A stretch of 64,000 bases of DNA from Devosia sp. A8/3-2 (GTDB lineage: Bacteria; Pseudomonadota; Alphaproteobacteria; Rhizobiales; Devosiaceae). Positions 56,601 through 64,000 of this stretch are shown here, one piece after another. The translations under genes were made by a program, and so were the position numbers. Below the pieces are notes generated by a model that saw nothing but the letters and a program-made list of their open reading frames with translations, was not told the origin of the DNA and did no database searches. The first letter of the stretch is position 1. Every line of letters starts with the position of its first letter. The stretch is from the NCBI GenBank assembly GCA_025452255.1, contig CP104974.1, forward strand, positions 1,551,001 to 1,615,000, written 5' to 3'.

Positions 56601-56621
56601 GAGCAGGGGCGATAGCCCGGA

Positions 56622-57374
56622 TTACTCGGCGAAATACGGCCCGCGGCCTTCGAACCATTTGGCGATCAGGGTGTCAGAGCGTGCCATCGGCCTTGAGCGC
56701 GGTGATGGCGGTGTCGAACTTGCCCTTGAGGTCGGCTTCGTCCTTGCGAACGCCGGCGCCCACGCCGTCGCCGATCAAGATGTCTTCACCCACGAATTCA
56801 AGCGTGCCGCTCGAGGCGGTGACGACGGGTTCGAGATAGGCGGCGTCAGCCGGGATGGTGTCGAGATTGCCGGCAGCAAGGTCGGCCATGGCACGGTCGG
56901 CCGTGCCGAAGGAGACGACCGTATTATTGCCGGCCGAGTTTTCCCGGGCATAGGCGGCTCGGATGGTGCCGCCCTGCACGCCGACGCGCTTGCCTTCAAG
57001 GGCGGACGGGTCGATGGCCTCGCCAGTGGTAGCGACGAATTTGGACGGATCGGGCGGGAAATAGTTCTGGGTGAAATCGATGGTCTCCAGCCGCTCACCG
57101 GTGATCGACATGCCGGCCATGATCACATCGTAATTGCCTGCGAGCAGGTTGGGGATGATGGAATCCCAGTCATTGATGATGAATTCGCAGGTAAGGGTAG
57201 CCTTTTCGCAGATCGCATTGCCCAGCTCGATTTCAAAGCCGGCGGGCTTGCCGGCGTCATCGAGGAAGTTCCGAGGAGCATAGGCGCCCTCGGTGGCGAT
57301 GCGGACGGTTTCTGGGCTCGGCTCGCCGAGGCGAGCGACAGGATTGCCGCAGCGGCAAGGATAATCTTCTTCAT
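56622..57374 (-). CDS. Polar amino acid ABC transporter substrate-binding protein
   Basis: Family 3 periplasmic binding protein, about 250 residues. Signal peptide [17 protein letters not shown], then [29 protein letters not shown], the ligand loop [38 protein letters not shown] and [15 protein letters not shown] at the end. Breaks: several near 57270-57320 and an extra A at 56676 on the + strand (CTC-T-GAC coding). Ligand: a basic or polar amino acid is usual for this pattern (E-x11-GFE). Confidence 0.88.
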
Positions 57375-57417
57375 CTTCACGTCTCTCCGTTGAATGTTGT
57401 TATGGCGCCGCAATGGC

Positions 57418-58214
57418 TCAGGCGTGGCTGGCGGCATTGAGGAATTGTCTGAGGCGGGCCGATTTGGTGGCGCCGAACACTGGTCGGGCGTGCCTTCCTC
57501 TTCGATCAGCCCTTGATGCAGAAAGATCACCCGGTCGGAGACCGAGCGGGCAAATTCCATGTCATGGGTCACCAGCACCATGGTGCGACCCTCGTCGGCC
57601 AGAAGCTTGATGACGCGCAGCACTTCCACCTCAAGCTCGGGATCGAGCGCAGAGGTGGGCTCGTCGAACAGCATGACGCGGGGGTTGATGCACAGCGCCC
57701 GCGCGATGGCGGCACGCTGTTGCTGGCCACCCGAAAGCTGGCTGGGATAATTCGATGCCTTGGCGCCGATGCCCACCTTGTCCAGCATGGCCAACGCTTC
57801 GGCTTCGACTTCGGCCCGGGCGCGACGCTGTACGATCAGTGGCGCTTCCATGACGTTTTCGAGGATCGTCATATGGGCCCACAGATTGAACGACTGGAAC
57901 ACCATGCCCAGTTCGGAGCGGATGCGGCGGATCTGGTCTTCATTGCCGATATGGCGACGCTTGCCGCTGCCCCGCAGCTCGATTTCCTCGCCATCGATGG
58001 CGACGTTGCCTCGGTCGGGTACTTCGAGCATGTTGATGCAGCGCAGCAGCGTGGATTTGCCGGAGCCGGACGAGCCAATCAGCGAGACGACTTCGCCCTC
58101 GCGTGCCGTGAACGATATGCCCTTGAGGACTTCAAGGTCGCCGAAAGATTTGTGCAAGTCGCGAATTGCCACGACCGGCCATTTCTCAGCCCCTGCGGGC
58201 TTCGATTGTGCCAT
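57418..58214 (-). CDS. Polar amino acid ABC transporter ATP-binding protein
   Basis: About 265 residues. Walker [16 protein letters not shown], signature [15 protein letters not shown], Walker [15 protein letters not shown], switch [12 protein letters not shown]. The insertion [28 protein letters not shown] marks the HisP/OccP-like group for basic amino acids and opines. One G is missing from CCAGG near 57479, after which it ends [21 protein letters not shown], stop at 57418. Start ATG 58214; a GTG at 58220 is an alternative. First gene of the operon. Confidence 0.9.
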
Positions 58215-58339
58215 GCTCACCTATTGCCCGCTTGGGCGGGCATTTCCTGACTGGTGACTGCCTTATTATGAGGCGGGCAGTCTTGACCGCCTGCAACAAA
58301 AGCAGAAGTGCAGCGGATGGCAAGCGAAATGAGCAAGGA

Positions 58340-58353
58340 CGCACAATTGTGCG
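58340..58353. promoter_or_regulatory. Perfect 14-bp palindrome upstream of the amino acid ABC operon
   Basis: CGCACAATTGTGCG, 126 bp upstream of the ATPase start and just past the end of the HWE kinase gene. It has the size and symmetry of an operator for a dimeric repressor. The rest of 58215-58360 shows nothing else. Confidence 0.5.
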
Positions 58354-58360
58354 ATTAGCA

Positions 58361-59329
58361 TCAGACGGCGAATTGATCGGTGGGAACGCTGAGGCGGTAG
58401 GAGACGTGGTTGGCATCGACGGTGAAGAGCGCTTCCCCGCCCACCGATAGCGGCACGACATGTTCAAGCACCATGGTGCCGAAGCGAGCCGGTTGACGAT
58501 CCTTGGCATGTTCGGCGCCGGTCTCCTGCCATTCGATGATCAGCTGGCTCTGGTCGGGCGATAGTTTGGCATCGACCCAGATATGACCGGCGCCCGCATG
58601 GGCCAAGGCGCCATGCAAAGCGGCATTGGCCGCAAGCTCGTGGATGGCCGAGCCAATGTGGAGCGCGGCATTGGGACCGAGCACCGGATTTTCACCGGTC
58701 ATGCGGGTTTTGCCCAGAGCCAGGGGACCGATACGGGCAAGCTGGGAAGCGACCAGCGATTGCAGATGCGTACCGCGCCAATTGCTATCGGTGACCGGGT
58801 CCTGCGTGCTGGATAGGGCATGCAGACGCCCCCGGAAACGGTCGAGAAATTGCTGGATGGTAGTGCTGTGCCGGGCCGTCTGCATGGCGACCGATTGTAC
58901 TATGGCCAGCAGGTTCTTGGAGCGATGGCTGACTTCACGCAGCAATTCATTGACCGCAGCTTCCCGGCCGCGTTCTTCGGTGACGTCGGTCACGATGGTG
59001 GTGACGCCATCGGCGTCTGGCAGCAATTGGGCTCGGAAATGCACGGGCGGATTGGATCGGCCAGTTCGAACCCGAAACGCTGGGGCTGGCCGGAGGTGAG
59101 GCAGACGTCAAAGGCGGTGATGAGCTGGCGGGCGAGCGGCAGGGCCGGGAAATCGGTTTCCCGGCATCCGACCACATCCTGTCCCGCCCACTTTTCGGGC
59201 AGGTTTTCGGCAAGATCGTAGGGTGTGGTCACGGCGCTGGTGCAGCACGCTGATCCCGCGACCGTTCAACCCGGCCGAAAGAGCGCGCACCCACATTTGC
59301 AGCTGACGCTCGGTTGATGCCGAAGGCAT
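58361..59329 (-). CDS. HWE/HisKA_2-family PAS sensor histidine kinase
   Basis: PAS-like N-terminal part (LAENLPEKWAGQDVVGCRETDFPALPLARQLI, RFGFELADP, MHFRAQLLPDADGVTTIVTDVTEERGRE) and a kinase core with VSHRSKNLLAIVQSVA (phospho-His), an IHELAANAALHGAL N-box and RFGTMVLEHVV. Kinases of this family feed PhyR in the general stress response of Rhizobiales; phyR lies 380 bp away. Breaks near 59240 and 59040. The start at 59329 (MPSASTERQLQM) is uncertain. No membrane segment, so probably cytosolic. Confidence 0.82.
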
Positions 59330-59418
59330 AGGGATGGTCCTTGCATGGTCGGCGGGGCGCAAAGGCGGCTGCGCCGGAGCGGAGCCGCCTTTTGGTTCAG
59401 GGCATCGATAGCCATGGG

Positions 59419-59583
59419 CTAGACCCGGCGGATCAGGCCGACAACGAGCGAGATGACGAGGAAGGCCGGGAACAGGAAGAACAGAATCTGGGCGATACCA
59501 GCCGAGGCGCCGGCAATGCCGCCAAAGCCGAGAACACCCGCAATCAGCGCGATCACGAAGAAGACAAGGGCATAGTAGAGCAT
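59419..59583 (-). CDS. DUF1328 small membrane protein (YtjA family)
   Basis: 54 residues in a short intact frame: [20 protein letters not shown], then [14 protein letters not shown] and [17 protein letters not shown]. Two membrane helices linked by a Gly/Ala turn, exactly DUF1328. The function is unknown; it is a common stress-linked small protein. GAGGAGAG precedes the ATG at 59583. An EcfG-type promoter is at 59615-59640. Confidence 0.92.
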   Translation of the reverse strand: MLYYALVFFVIALIAGVLGFGGIAGASAGIAQILFFLFPAFLVISLVVGLIRRV

Positions 59584-59614
59584 GGGAACTCTCCTCTGAT
59601 TAGCGTGTCAAAAC

Positions 59615-59640
59615 AACGTGCAAGCGGGTGAAGCGGTTCC
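59615..59640 (-). promoter_or_regulatory. EcfG-type promoter for the DUF1328 gene
   Basis: Minus strand: GGAAC (59640-59636), 17 bases, CGTT (59618-59615), 32 bp before the ATG at 59583. An exact match to the general stress response promoter. Confidence 0.82.
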
Positions 59641-59709
59641 GGTGGCGCAAACAAAAAGGCCGGGAAAACCCGGCCTTTAGCAGATCCTGCGATGACAAAT
59701 TGTCGTGTC

Positions 59710-60503
59710 TCACGCCGCGGCGCGGAGCCTTCATCAAAGAACAGGGCACGGCTGATCAGGGCTTTGACCATGTCCGGATTGAAGGGCTTGGTGACAAGGA
59801 AGGTCGGCTCCGGGCGCTCCCCGGTCAGCAGGCGTTCGGGGAAGGCGGTGATGAAGATCACCGGCACCGAATGGGTATTGAGAATGTCGTTGACCGCATC
59901 GATCCCCGAGCTGCCATCGGCCAGTTGGATATCGGCCAGGATCATGCGCGGATGAGTTTGGTTGAACAGATTGACCGCTTCCTTGTGGGTGCGGGCGACA
60001 CTGACCACCTTATGGCCCGGGCTTTCCACCAATTGCTCGATATCCATGGCAATCAGGGGCTCGTCTTCGATGATCATGATTTCGGTCGCAACTCGGCGAG
60101 AAATGTCGACTGAGGCCTCATCGAGCAGATCGGCAAATTTGCTATCGCTGACGCCCAAAATCTCGGCGGCTCGGGCATGGGCAAAGCCTTCTACGGCCAC
60201 GAGCAGAAAGGCTCGGCGCGGCTTGGGGCCGAGATTGGCGAGGTTCCGCGCGGCGCGCTTTTCCCGAGCAAAGCTGGAGGCCGGCTCGGGCACCGGGATG
60301 GCCGAGGACGAGAACAGGGCCGAAAACAGCTTATAGAGCGCGATACGGTCGCTGGAAGCTTCGGGGAACAGGGAAATGTCGGCGATGAGAGCTTCGAGAG
60401 TTGCCGCTACATAGGCGTCTCCGGATGTCTGCGATCCGGTTACGGCGCAGGAAAACCGCCGCAGATACGGCAAATGCGGAGCAATCCGCGTGGACAAAGT
60501 CAT
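59710..60503 (-). CDS. phyR: General stress response anti-anti-sigma regulator PhyR
   Basis: N-terminal half is an EcfG-like sigma domain without DNA binding (LPYLRRFSCAVTGSQTSGDAYVAATLEAL, FLLVAVEGFAHARAAEILGVSDSK); the C-terminal half is a receiver (IMIIEDEPLIAMDIEQLVE, MILADIQLADGSSGIDAV, phospho-Asp in ADIQ, VTKPFNPDMVK). Phosphorylated PhyR binds NepR and frees EcfG. The frame seems to run on, but removing one base near 59718 gives the end DEGSAAAA and a TGA at 59710-59712; I adopt that. Start ATG 60503, behind an EcfG promoter, so it is autoregulated. Confidence 0.93.
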
Positions 60504-60550
60504 ATAAGAACTCCCAATGACGCTTAGATCGTGGACCCACGAAACTCTTA

Positions 60551-60576
60551 AACGGCCCGTGAACGGCAAAAGTTCC
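60551..60576 (-). promoter_or_regulatory. EcfG-type promoter of phyR
   Basis: Minus strand: GGAAC (60576-60572), 17 bases, CGTT (60554-60551), 48 bp before the phyR ATG. Its -35 is mirrored by a GGAAC on the + strand at 60585-60589 (AGTTCC-N8-GGAACT), which points towards nepR-ecfG; that one has no good -10 in the sequence as given. Confidence 0.85.
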
Positions 60577-60655
60577 GCCATTGTGGAACTTTTTGAGCGG
60601 TTGCACATTTAGCTCGCCAAAGGGGCGGACCAACTTGGACGGCAAAGATACAGGC

Positions 60656-60875
60656 ATGATAAAGGAAAAACTGGTGACCCAGCAACGTATGCGAACGCAG
60701 ACGGGGCGGGCAGATGATGGGCTGGGTCCAAATTCGGACATCGGCGCGTTTGCGTGCACTCTATGGGGCCGTGCAAGACGAAGGCGTTCCCAACCAACTC
60801 CTCGATTTGCTGGAAAAGCTCGACAGTGCCGAGCAGGCGCAGAAGGCCAAGACTGCTTCTCGTGACGGGGAGTGA
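60656..60875 (+). CDS. nepR: Anti-sigma factor NepR
   Basis: About 72 residues. MIKEKLVTQQRMRTQ, then DDGLGPNSDIG, a break near 60750 (one or two bases), and RALYGAVQDEGVPNQLLDLLEKLD, the conserved NepR helix pair that binds EcfG and PhyR. It ends ASRDGE with a stop at 60873-60875. Four bases separate it from the ecfG ATG, and phyR is divergent: the standard locus. Confidence 0.9.
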
Positions 60876-60879
60876 CGGC

Positions 60880-61434
60880 ATGAGCGCCGAACCGACCTCG
60901 TTCAAGCGCGAGATGCTTGCCACATTGCCCAGCCTGCGCGCCTTTGCTGTCTCCCTGACAGGCAAGCACGACAAGGCGGACGATCTGGTGCAGGACACCG
61001 TCATGAAGGCTTGGGCCAAGCAGTCCAGCTTCGAGATGGGCACCAATATCAAGGCTCGGCTCTTCACCATCCTGCGCAACGAATTCTACAGCCAGATGCG
61101 CAAGCGTGGCCGCGAAGTGCAGGATAGCGATGGCGCGTTCACCGAGCGGCTCTCGGTGCATCCATCTCAATATGGCTCGATGGACATGCAAGACTTCAAG
61201 AAGGCCCTGGCCCAATTGCCCGATGATCAGCGCGAAGCGGTGATCCTGATCGGGGCTTCGGGGTTTTCCTATGAGGAAGCCGCCGAGATTTGCGATTGCG
61301 CCATTGGCACAATGAAGAGCCGCGTCAGCCGCGCCCGTACGCGCCTGCAGGATATCCTCAAGATCAGCGGCGAGGCCGATTATGGCCCCGATGCCGTCTC
61401 GGCTCAGGTCACGACGCATAACCACTCGTTCTAA
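60880..61434 (+). CDS. ecfG: ECF sigma factor EcfG (general stress response)
   Basis: 184 residues, intact. Sigma-2: MLATLPSLRAFAVSLTGKHDKADDLVQDTVMKAWA and IKARLFTILRNEFYSQMRKR; sigma-4: ALAQLPDDQREAVILIGASGFSYEEAAEICDCAIGTMKSRVSRAR. It directs RNA polymerase to GGAAC-N16/17-CGTT promoters; three are seen in this window. ATG 60880 follows the nepR stop by 4 bp. Confidence 0.96.
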   Translation: MSAEPTSFKREMLATLPSLRAFAVSLTGKHDKADDLVQDTVMKAWAKQSSFEMGTNIKARLFTILRNEFYSQMRKRGREVQDSDGAFTERLSVHPSQYGSMDMQDFKKALAQLPDDQREAVILIGASGFSYEEAAEICDCAIGTMKSRVSRARTRLQDILKISGEADYGPDAVSAQVTTHNHSF

Positions 61435-61440
61435 CCCAAT

Positions 61441-61809
61441 CTAGGCCACAGGGGTGAGCGCCTGAGCGATGGCGCTCATCAGTTCGGCTTCGGGAAACGG
61501 CTTGACGAGAACGGGCGCTCCGGGTGCATCAGCTATTCCGGAATACAGCAAGCGGTCGGACGTGGTGATGATAGTGCGAATGCCCGCCGCCGCCAGCCCG
61601 TGTAGCAGTTCGAGGTTAGCGGGCTGATCGGTACTGAATTCGACGATGGCCAGATTGTATTGGGGCCAGCGGTCACGCAGGGCCAACGCCTCGGCGACGC
61701 TACGTGCAAAGACGCATTGGCCGACATCATGGTCTTCCAGCACGCGCTGAATATCGAGTGCGATGAGAAATTCTTCCTCAACGATGAGGACGGTCTGTCC
61801 GGTGAGCAT
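61441..61809 (-). CDS. Receiver-domain protein lacking the phospho-acceptor Asp
   Basis: 122 residues, intact, receiver fold alone. TVLIVEEEFLIALDIQRVLED is strand 1 with an acidic EEE; at strand 3, where Asp should stand, the sequence is NLAIVEFSTDQPA, with Glu. Later Thr-Thr (IRTIITTSDR) and Lys (APVLVKPFPEAEL) are present. Glu could mimic a phosphorylated state, making this a constitutive or regulatory pseudo-receiver. It ends 7 bp from the convergent ecfG stop. Confidence 0.85.
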   Translation of the reverse strand: MLTGQTVLIVEEEFLIALDIQRVLEDHDVGQCVFARSVAEALALRDRWPQYNLAIVEFSTDQPANLELLHGLAAAGIRTIITTSDRLLYSGIADAPGAPVLVKPFPEAELMSAIAQALTPVA

Positions 61810-61950
61810 TGGCCTGTCCGCAACGTTAAAGCCACCTCATGAGGCCGGGCGTTTCCGCTGTCATTTAAATTTGACATGTCGTGGACAGCTCGGTGCTGGG
61901 AACGCTAGTTATCGCAGCAATCGCCTATCCTCCCACCCAAAGGGTGCCCA

Positions 61951-62706
61951 TTGAGCCTTGTTCTTCCCGGATCCGGCCGCAACGTGTCGTGCGAGCATTG
62001 TCCGCTGCATGCGATGCCGCAGTTTCGCGCGTTTGCGCCTGAGGAACTCAGATTCATCGCATCGTTCAAAATCGGCGAACTGAATGCCGAAACCGGCACG
62101 GTGGTTCTGCGGGAGGGCGCCCATAATGCGCATCTTTATACGCTGCTGTCGGGTTGGGCCTTTCGCTACAAGACCACGGAAGACGGCCGGCGGCAGATAT
62201 TGAATTATATGCTGCCGGGCGATCTGCTGGGTCTGCAGGGCTCGGTCATCGGTGAGATGGAGCATTCGATCGAAGCGCTGTCGCCGGTGGTGCTCTGCGT
62301 GTTCCGGCGCGACAAGCTGGACGAATTGTTCCGCAATCATCCCGGACTGGGCTTCGACATTGCTCGGCTCGCTTCATGAGAGGAACGCATGCTGGACGAG
62401 CATTTGCTGAGCTCGGGCCGGCGCAGCGCATTGGAGCGCGCGGCGTATCTCTTGGCGTTTCTGCATAAACGGGCCGAAGCGGTGCAAATCAATAAGCAGG
62501 AGGCCATCGTGCTGCCGATTTCGCAGTTGCATGTGGCCGACACCCCGGGCCTGTCGATCGTGCACACCAACAAGACCTTGCGCAAACTGGCTGACCGCGG
62601 GCTGATCCGCTGGATGGATCGCACTTGTCTGGTGCTCGATGTGGCGGGGCTGATGGACTCGGCCGGGTGGGAGGGGCCCTCCGAACGCCGCCGGCCATTG
62701 ATCTGA
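61951..62706 (+). CDS. Crp/Fnr-family regulator interrupted by an in-frame TGA
   Basis: Start TTG 61951. VSCEHCPLHAMPQFRAF with C-x2-C resembles FNR-type N-termini; a cyclic-nucleotide-binding-like fold (GTVVLREGAHNAHLYTLLSGWAFRYK, LNYMLPGDLLGLQGSV) follows. A TGA at 62377-62379 stands in the same frame where homologues have Trp (LASWEERML); the frame then continues with LDEHLLSSGRRSALERAAYLLAFL and a HTH (LHVADTPGLSIVHTNKTLRKLADRGLI). So this is one base change, not a frame shift. It may be a sequence error or a real nonsense mutation. Confidence 0.8.
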
Positions 62707-62812
62707 TCGCCATGGCCGCAAAACCGCCATCGCCAAGGTGCATGTCTCAAGTCACGATTCTTCCAGAGGGGCGCGGCCGTCCTGAGCTTTCCGCTGGACT
62801 GCCGGGATAATT

Positions 62813-64000
62813 ATGGTGGCCGAAGCAAGCAATCAGGAACGCGACACCAAGCCGCCGCGCCGGGCGAGGCCCGAGCTTGCCGTGCTGGCGTCGCTGGCGC
62901 TCGTCGTGCTGGCTGCCGCGGCCGCGCTTATCATGACGGCGGGCATTGATCGCCAATTGGCCGATGTCACCCAGACCTATGAGGTGCGCAACCAGGCGCG
63001 CGAGCTGACCATTGCCCTGACTGAGGCCGAGAGCAGCCAGCGCGGTTTTATGCTGACGCAGGACCAGAAATACCTTGAGCCCTATCGGCGCGCGGTGGCA
63101 GGCATCGATACGCGGATCAAGACGCTGATTGCTATTACGGCCGCCGACCCAAGGCAGGCCGACCGTGTGGCGGCGATTTCGGATTCGATTTCCATCAAAC
63201 TGGCCGAGATGGCCCGGACGGTGGATCTGATCCAATCGGATCGTCTCGGTGAGGCGCAGACGCTGATTGAAAGCGGGATGGGTGCGCGGCTGATGGACGA
63301 GTTGCGCAGCGGGCTCGAGCAGTTCATCGGCGAGGAGAATGCCAAGCTGCTGGAGCGCAACAAGGGGATCGATCTATCGCGCCGTGCTTTGGTGGTGGCC
63401 ATCATCGTGGCGCTGGCGGGCGCTGCGATACTTTCCTATTCGCTATTGTCGCGCACTCAGCGCCAAGTCAGTGCGCTGGCCGAAAGCCGCACGCAGCTGC
63501 TAACGCAGAACGAGGCGCTGGAAGCTCAGGTGCGGGAGCGCACCCGAGCCATCGAGGAAGCGCGCGAGCATGCCGAACATGAACGCCAGCGCGTCGAGGC
63601 CCTGTTGCGCGACACCAATCACCGGGTCGGCAATTCGCTGGCCACCGTGTCGTCTTTGCTCGGCCTGCAATTGATGCGCACCGGCTCGGACGAGGTGCGC
63701 GAAGCGCTTGAAGCGGCGCGGGCCCGGGTTCATGCGGTGGCTTCGGCCCATAGGCGGCTGCGGCTGGGCGATGATCTCGAAACCGTAAGCGCGGCGGAAT
63801 TCCCGGGCGCAGTGCTGGACGATCTGCACGATACCGCCACCACCGCCAAGGCGGTGACACTCAAGGGCGACTTTGCCCCGGTGGAGATTGGCGCGCGACG
63901 CCACAACAATCGGCATCTCGGTGGGCGAGCTAGTGACCAATGCGCTCAAGCACGCGTTTCCCGATGGTAGGCAGGGCCGTATCGAGGTGAGTTTCAAGCG
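62813..64000 (+). CDS. CHASE3-containing HWE/HisKA_2 histidine kinase (cut by window end)
   Basis: Two membrane helices (LAVLASLALVVLAAAAALIMTA and ALVVAIIVALAGAAILSYSLL) bracket a CHASE3 domain (AESSQRGFMLTQDQKYLEPYRRA). A coiled coil (RTRAIEEAREHAEHERQRVEALL) leads to the phospho-His motif LRDTNHRVGNSLATVSSLLGLQ and AHRRLRLGDDLETV. A break near 63896 (lost base in GCGCGCG) precedes ISVGELVTNALKHAFPDG, the N-box, and the window ends. ATG 62813. With the gene at 58361 it is the second kinase of this family beside the stress locus. Confidence 0.88.

Noticed and set aside
57123..58214. ABC ATPase continuing into the amino acid binding protein
   Set aside because: A lost G in CCAGG near 57479 hides the ATPase stop at 57418; the binding protein has its own signal peptide and ATG at 57374.
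60585..60610. EcfG promoter for nepR-ecfG
   Set aside because: GGAAC is present, but ATTT stands where CGTT is needed at 17 bases; GGTT is only 11 bases away. Kept as a possible -35 only.

Overview
The window looks like a chromosomal segment of a GC-rich alphaproteobacterium of the order Hyphomicrobiales, most likely Devosia or another Devosiaceae. This is inferred from gene content and order, not from a marker gene. The clues are the mdh-sucC-sucD-sucA-sucB-lpd cluster, a complete PhyR/NepR/EcfG general stress response locus with matching promoters, an Omp19-type lipoprotein and a TTAA-N7-TTAAC CtrA box. I saw no tRNA, rRNA, IS element, prophage or CRISPR array.

Sequence quality matters for every entry. 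About 40 to 50 reading-frame breaks occur, including in efp, sucC, sucD, sucA, lpd, tamA and tamB, which cannot all be dead. At least 25 of them share one signature: an extra T or A between C and G of a CG step, mostly in TCGA-like context. Others are homopolymer slips, lost CG units or lost bases in CCAGG. I therefore annotate broken genes as whole CDSs and name the break points. Apparent in-frame fusions (EpmB-kinase, cupin-SucD, ATPase-binding protein) are products of these breaks.

Layout. 1-3.5 kb: end of a 2-hydroxyacid dehydrogenase, a hexapeptide acyltransferase with an unknown C-terminal half, a ThuA protein and a methyltransferase. 3.6-7.5 kb: a DUF2934 gene behind an EcfG promoter, then efp divergent from epmA-epmB (the EF-P lysylation enzymes) and a small kinase-like gene. 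7.6-11.4 kb: SnoaL-like protein, Rrf2 regulator with a palindromic operator and its AhpD-like partner, a CNNM/CBS transporter and CorA. 11.6-15.0 kb: a three-gene Rieske system whose architecture matches the NdmC-NdmD-NdmE N-demethylase: a catalytic subunit without a Rieske cluster, a Rieske-reductase-ferredoxin fusion and a GST-like protein. 15-19 kb: an SDR and macAB. 19-25.5 kb: tamA-tamB. 25.9-31.6 kb: a yejBEF-SBP peptide transporter operon.

31.8-46 kb: DUF2007 protein, Omp19-like lipoprotein and zapE, then the TCA cluster mdh, sucC, (secreted protein, cupin), sucD, sucA, sucB, (secreted protein, LysE exporter), lpd, closed by a strong terminator. 46-48 kb: kduI-kduD-kdgF for unsaturated uronate catabolism. 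48-53.5 kb: an M15-like protein, a TRIC channel, DUF4326, then a membrane hybrid histidine kinase and a receiver protein convergent with an alpha-oxoamine synthase. 53.8-58.2 kb: a polar amino acid ABC transporter coupled to an AspA/AstE-like deacylase. 58.4-64 kb: the stress-response locus with an HWE kinase on each side, DUF1328, phyR, nepR, ecfG, a receiver lacking its phospho-Asp, and a Crp/Fnr regulator with an internal TGA.
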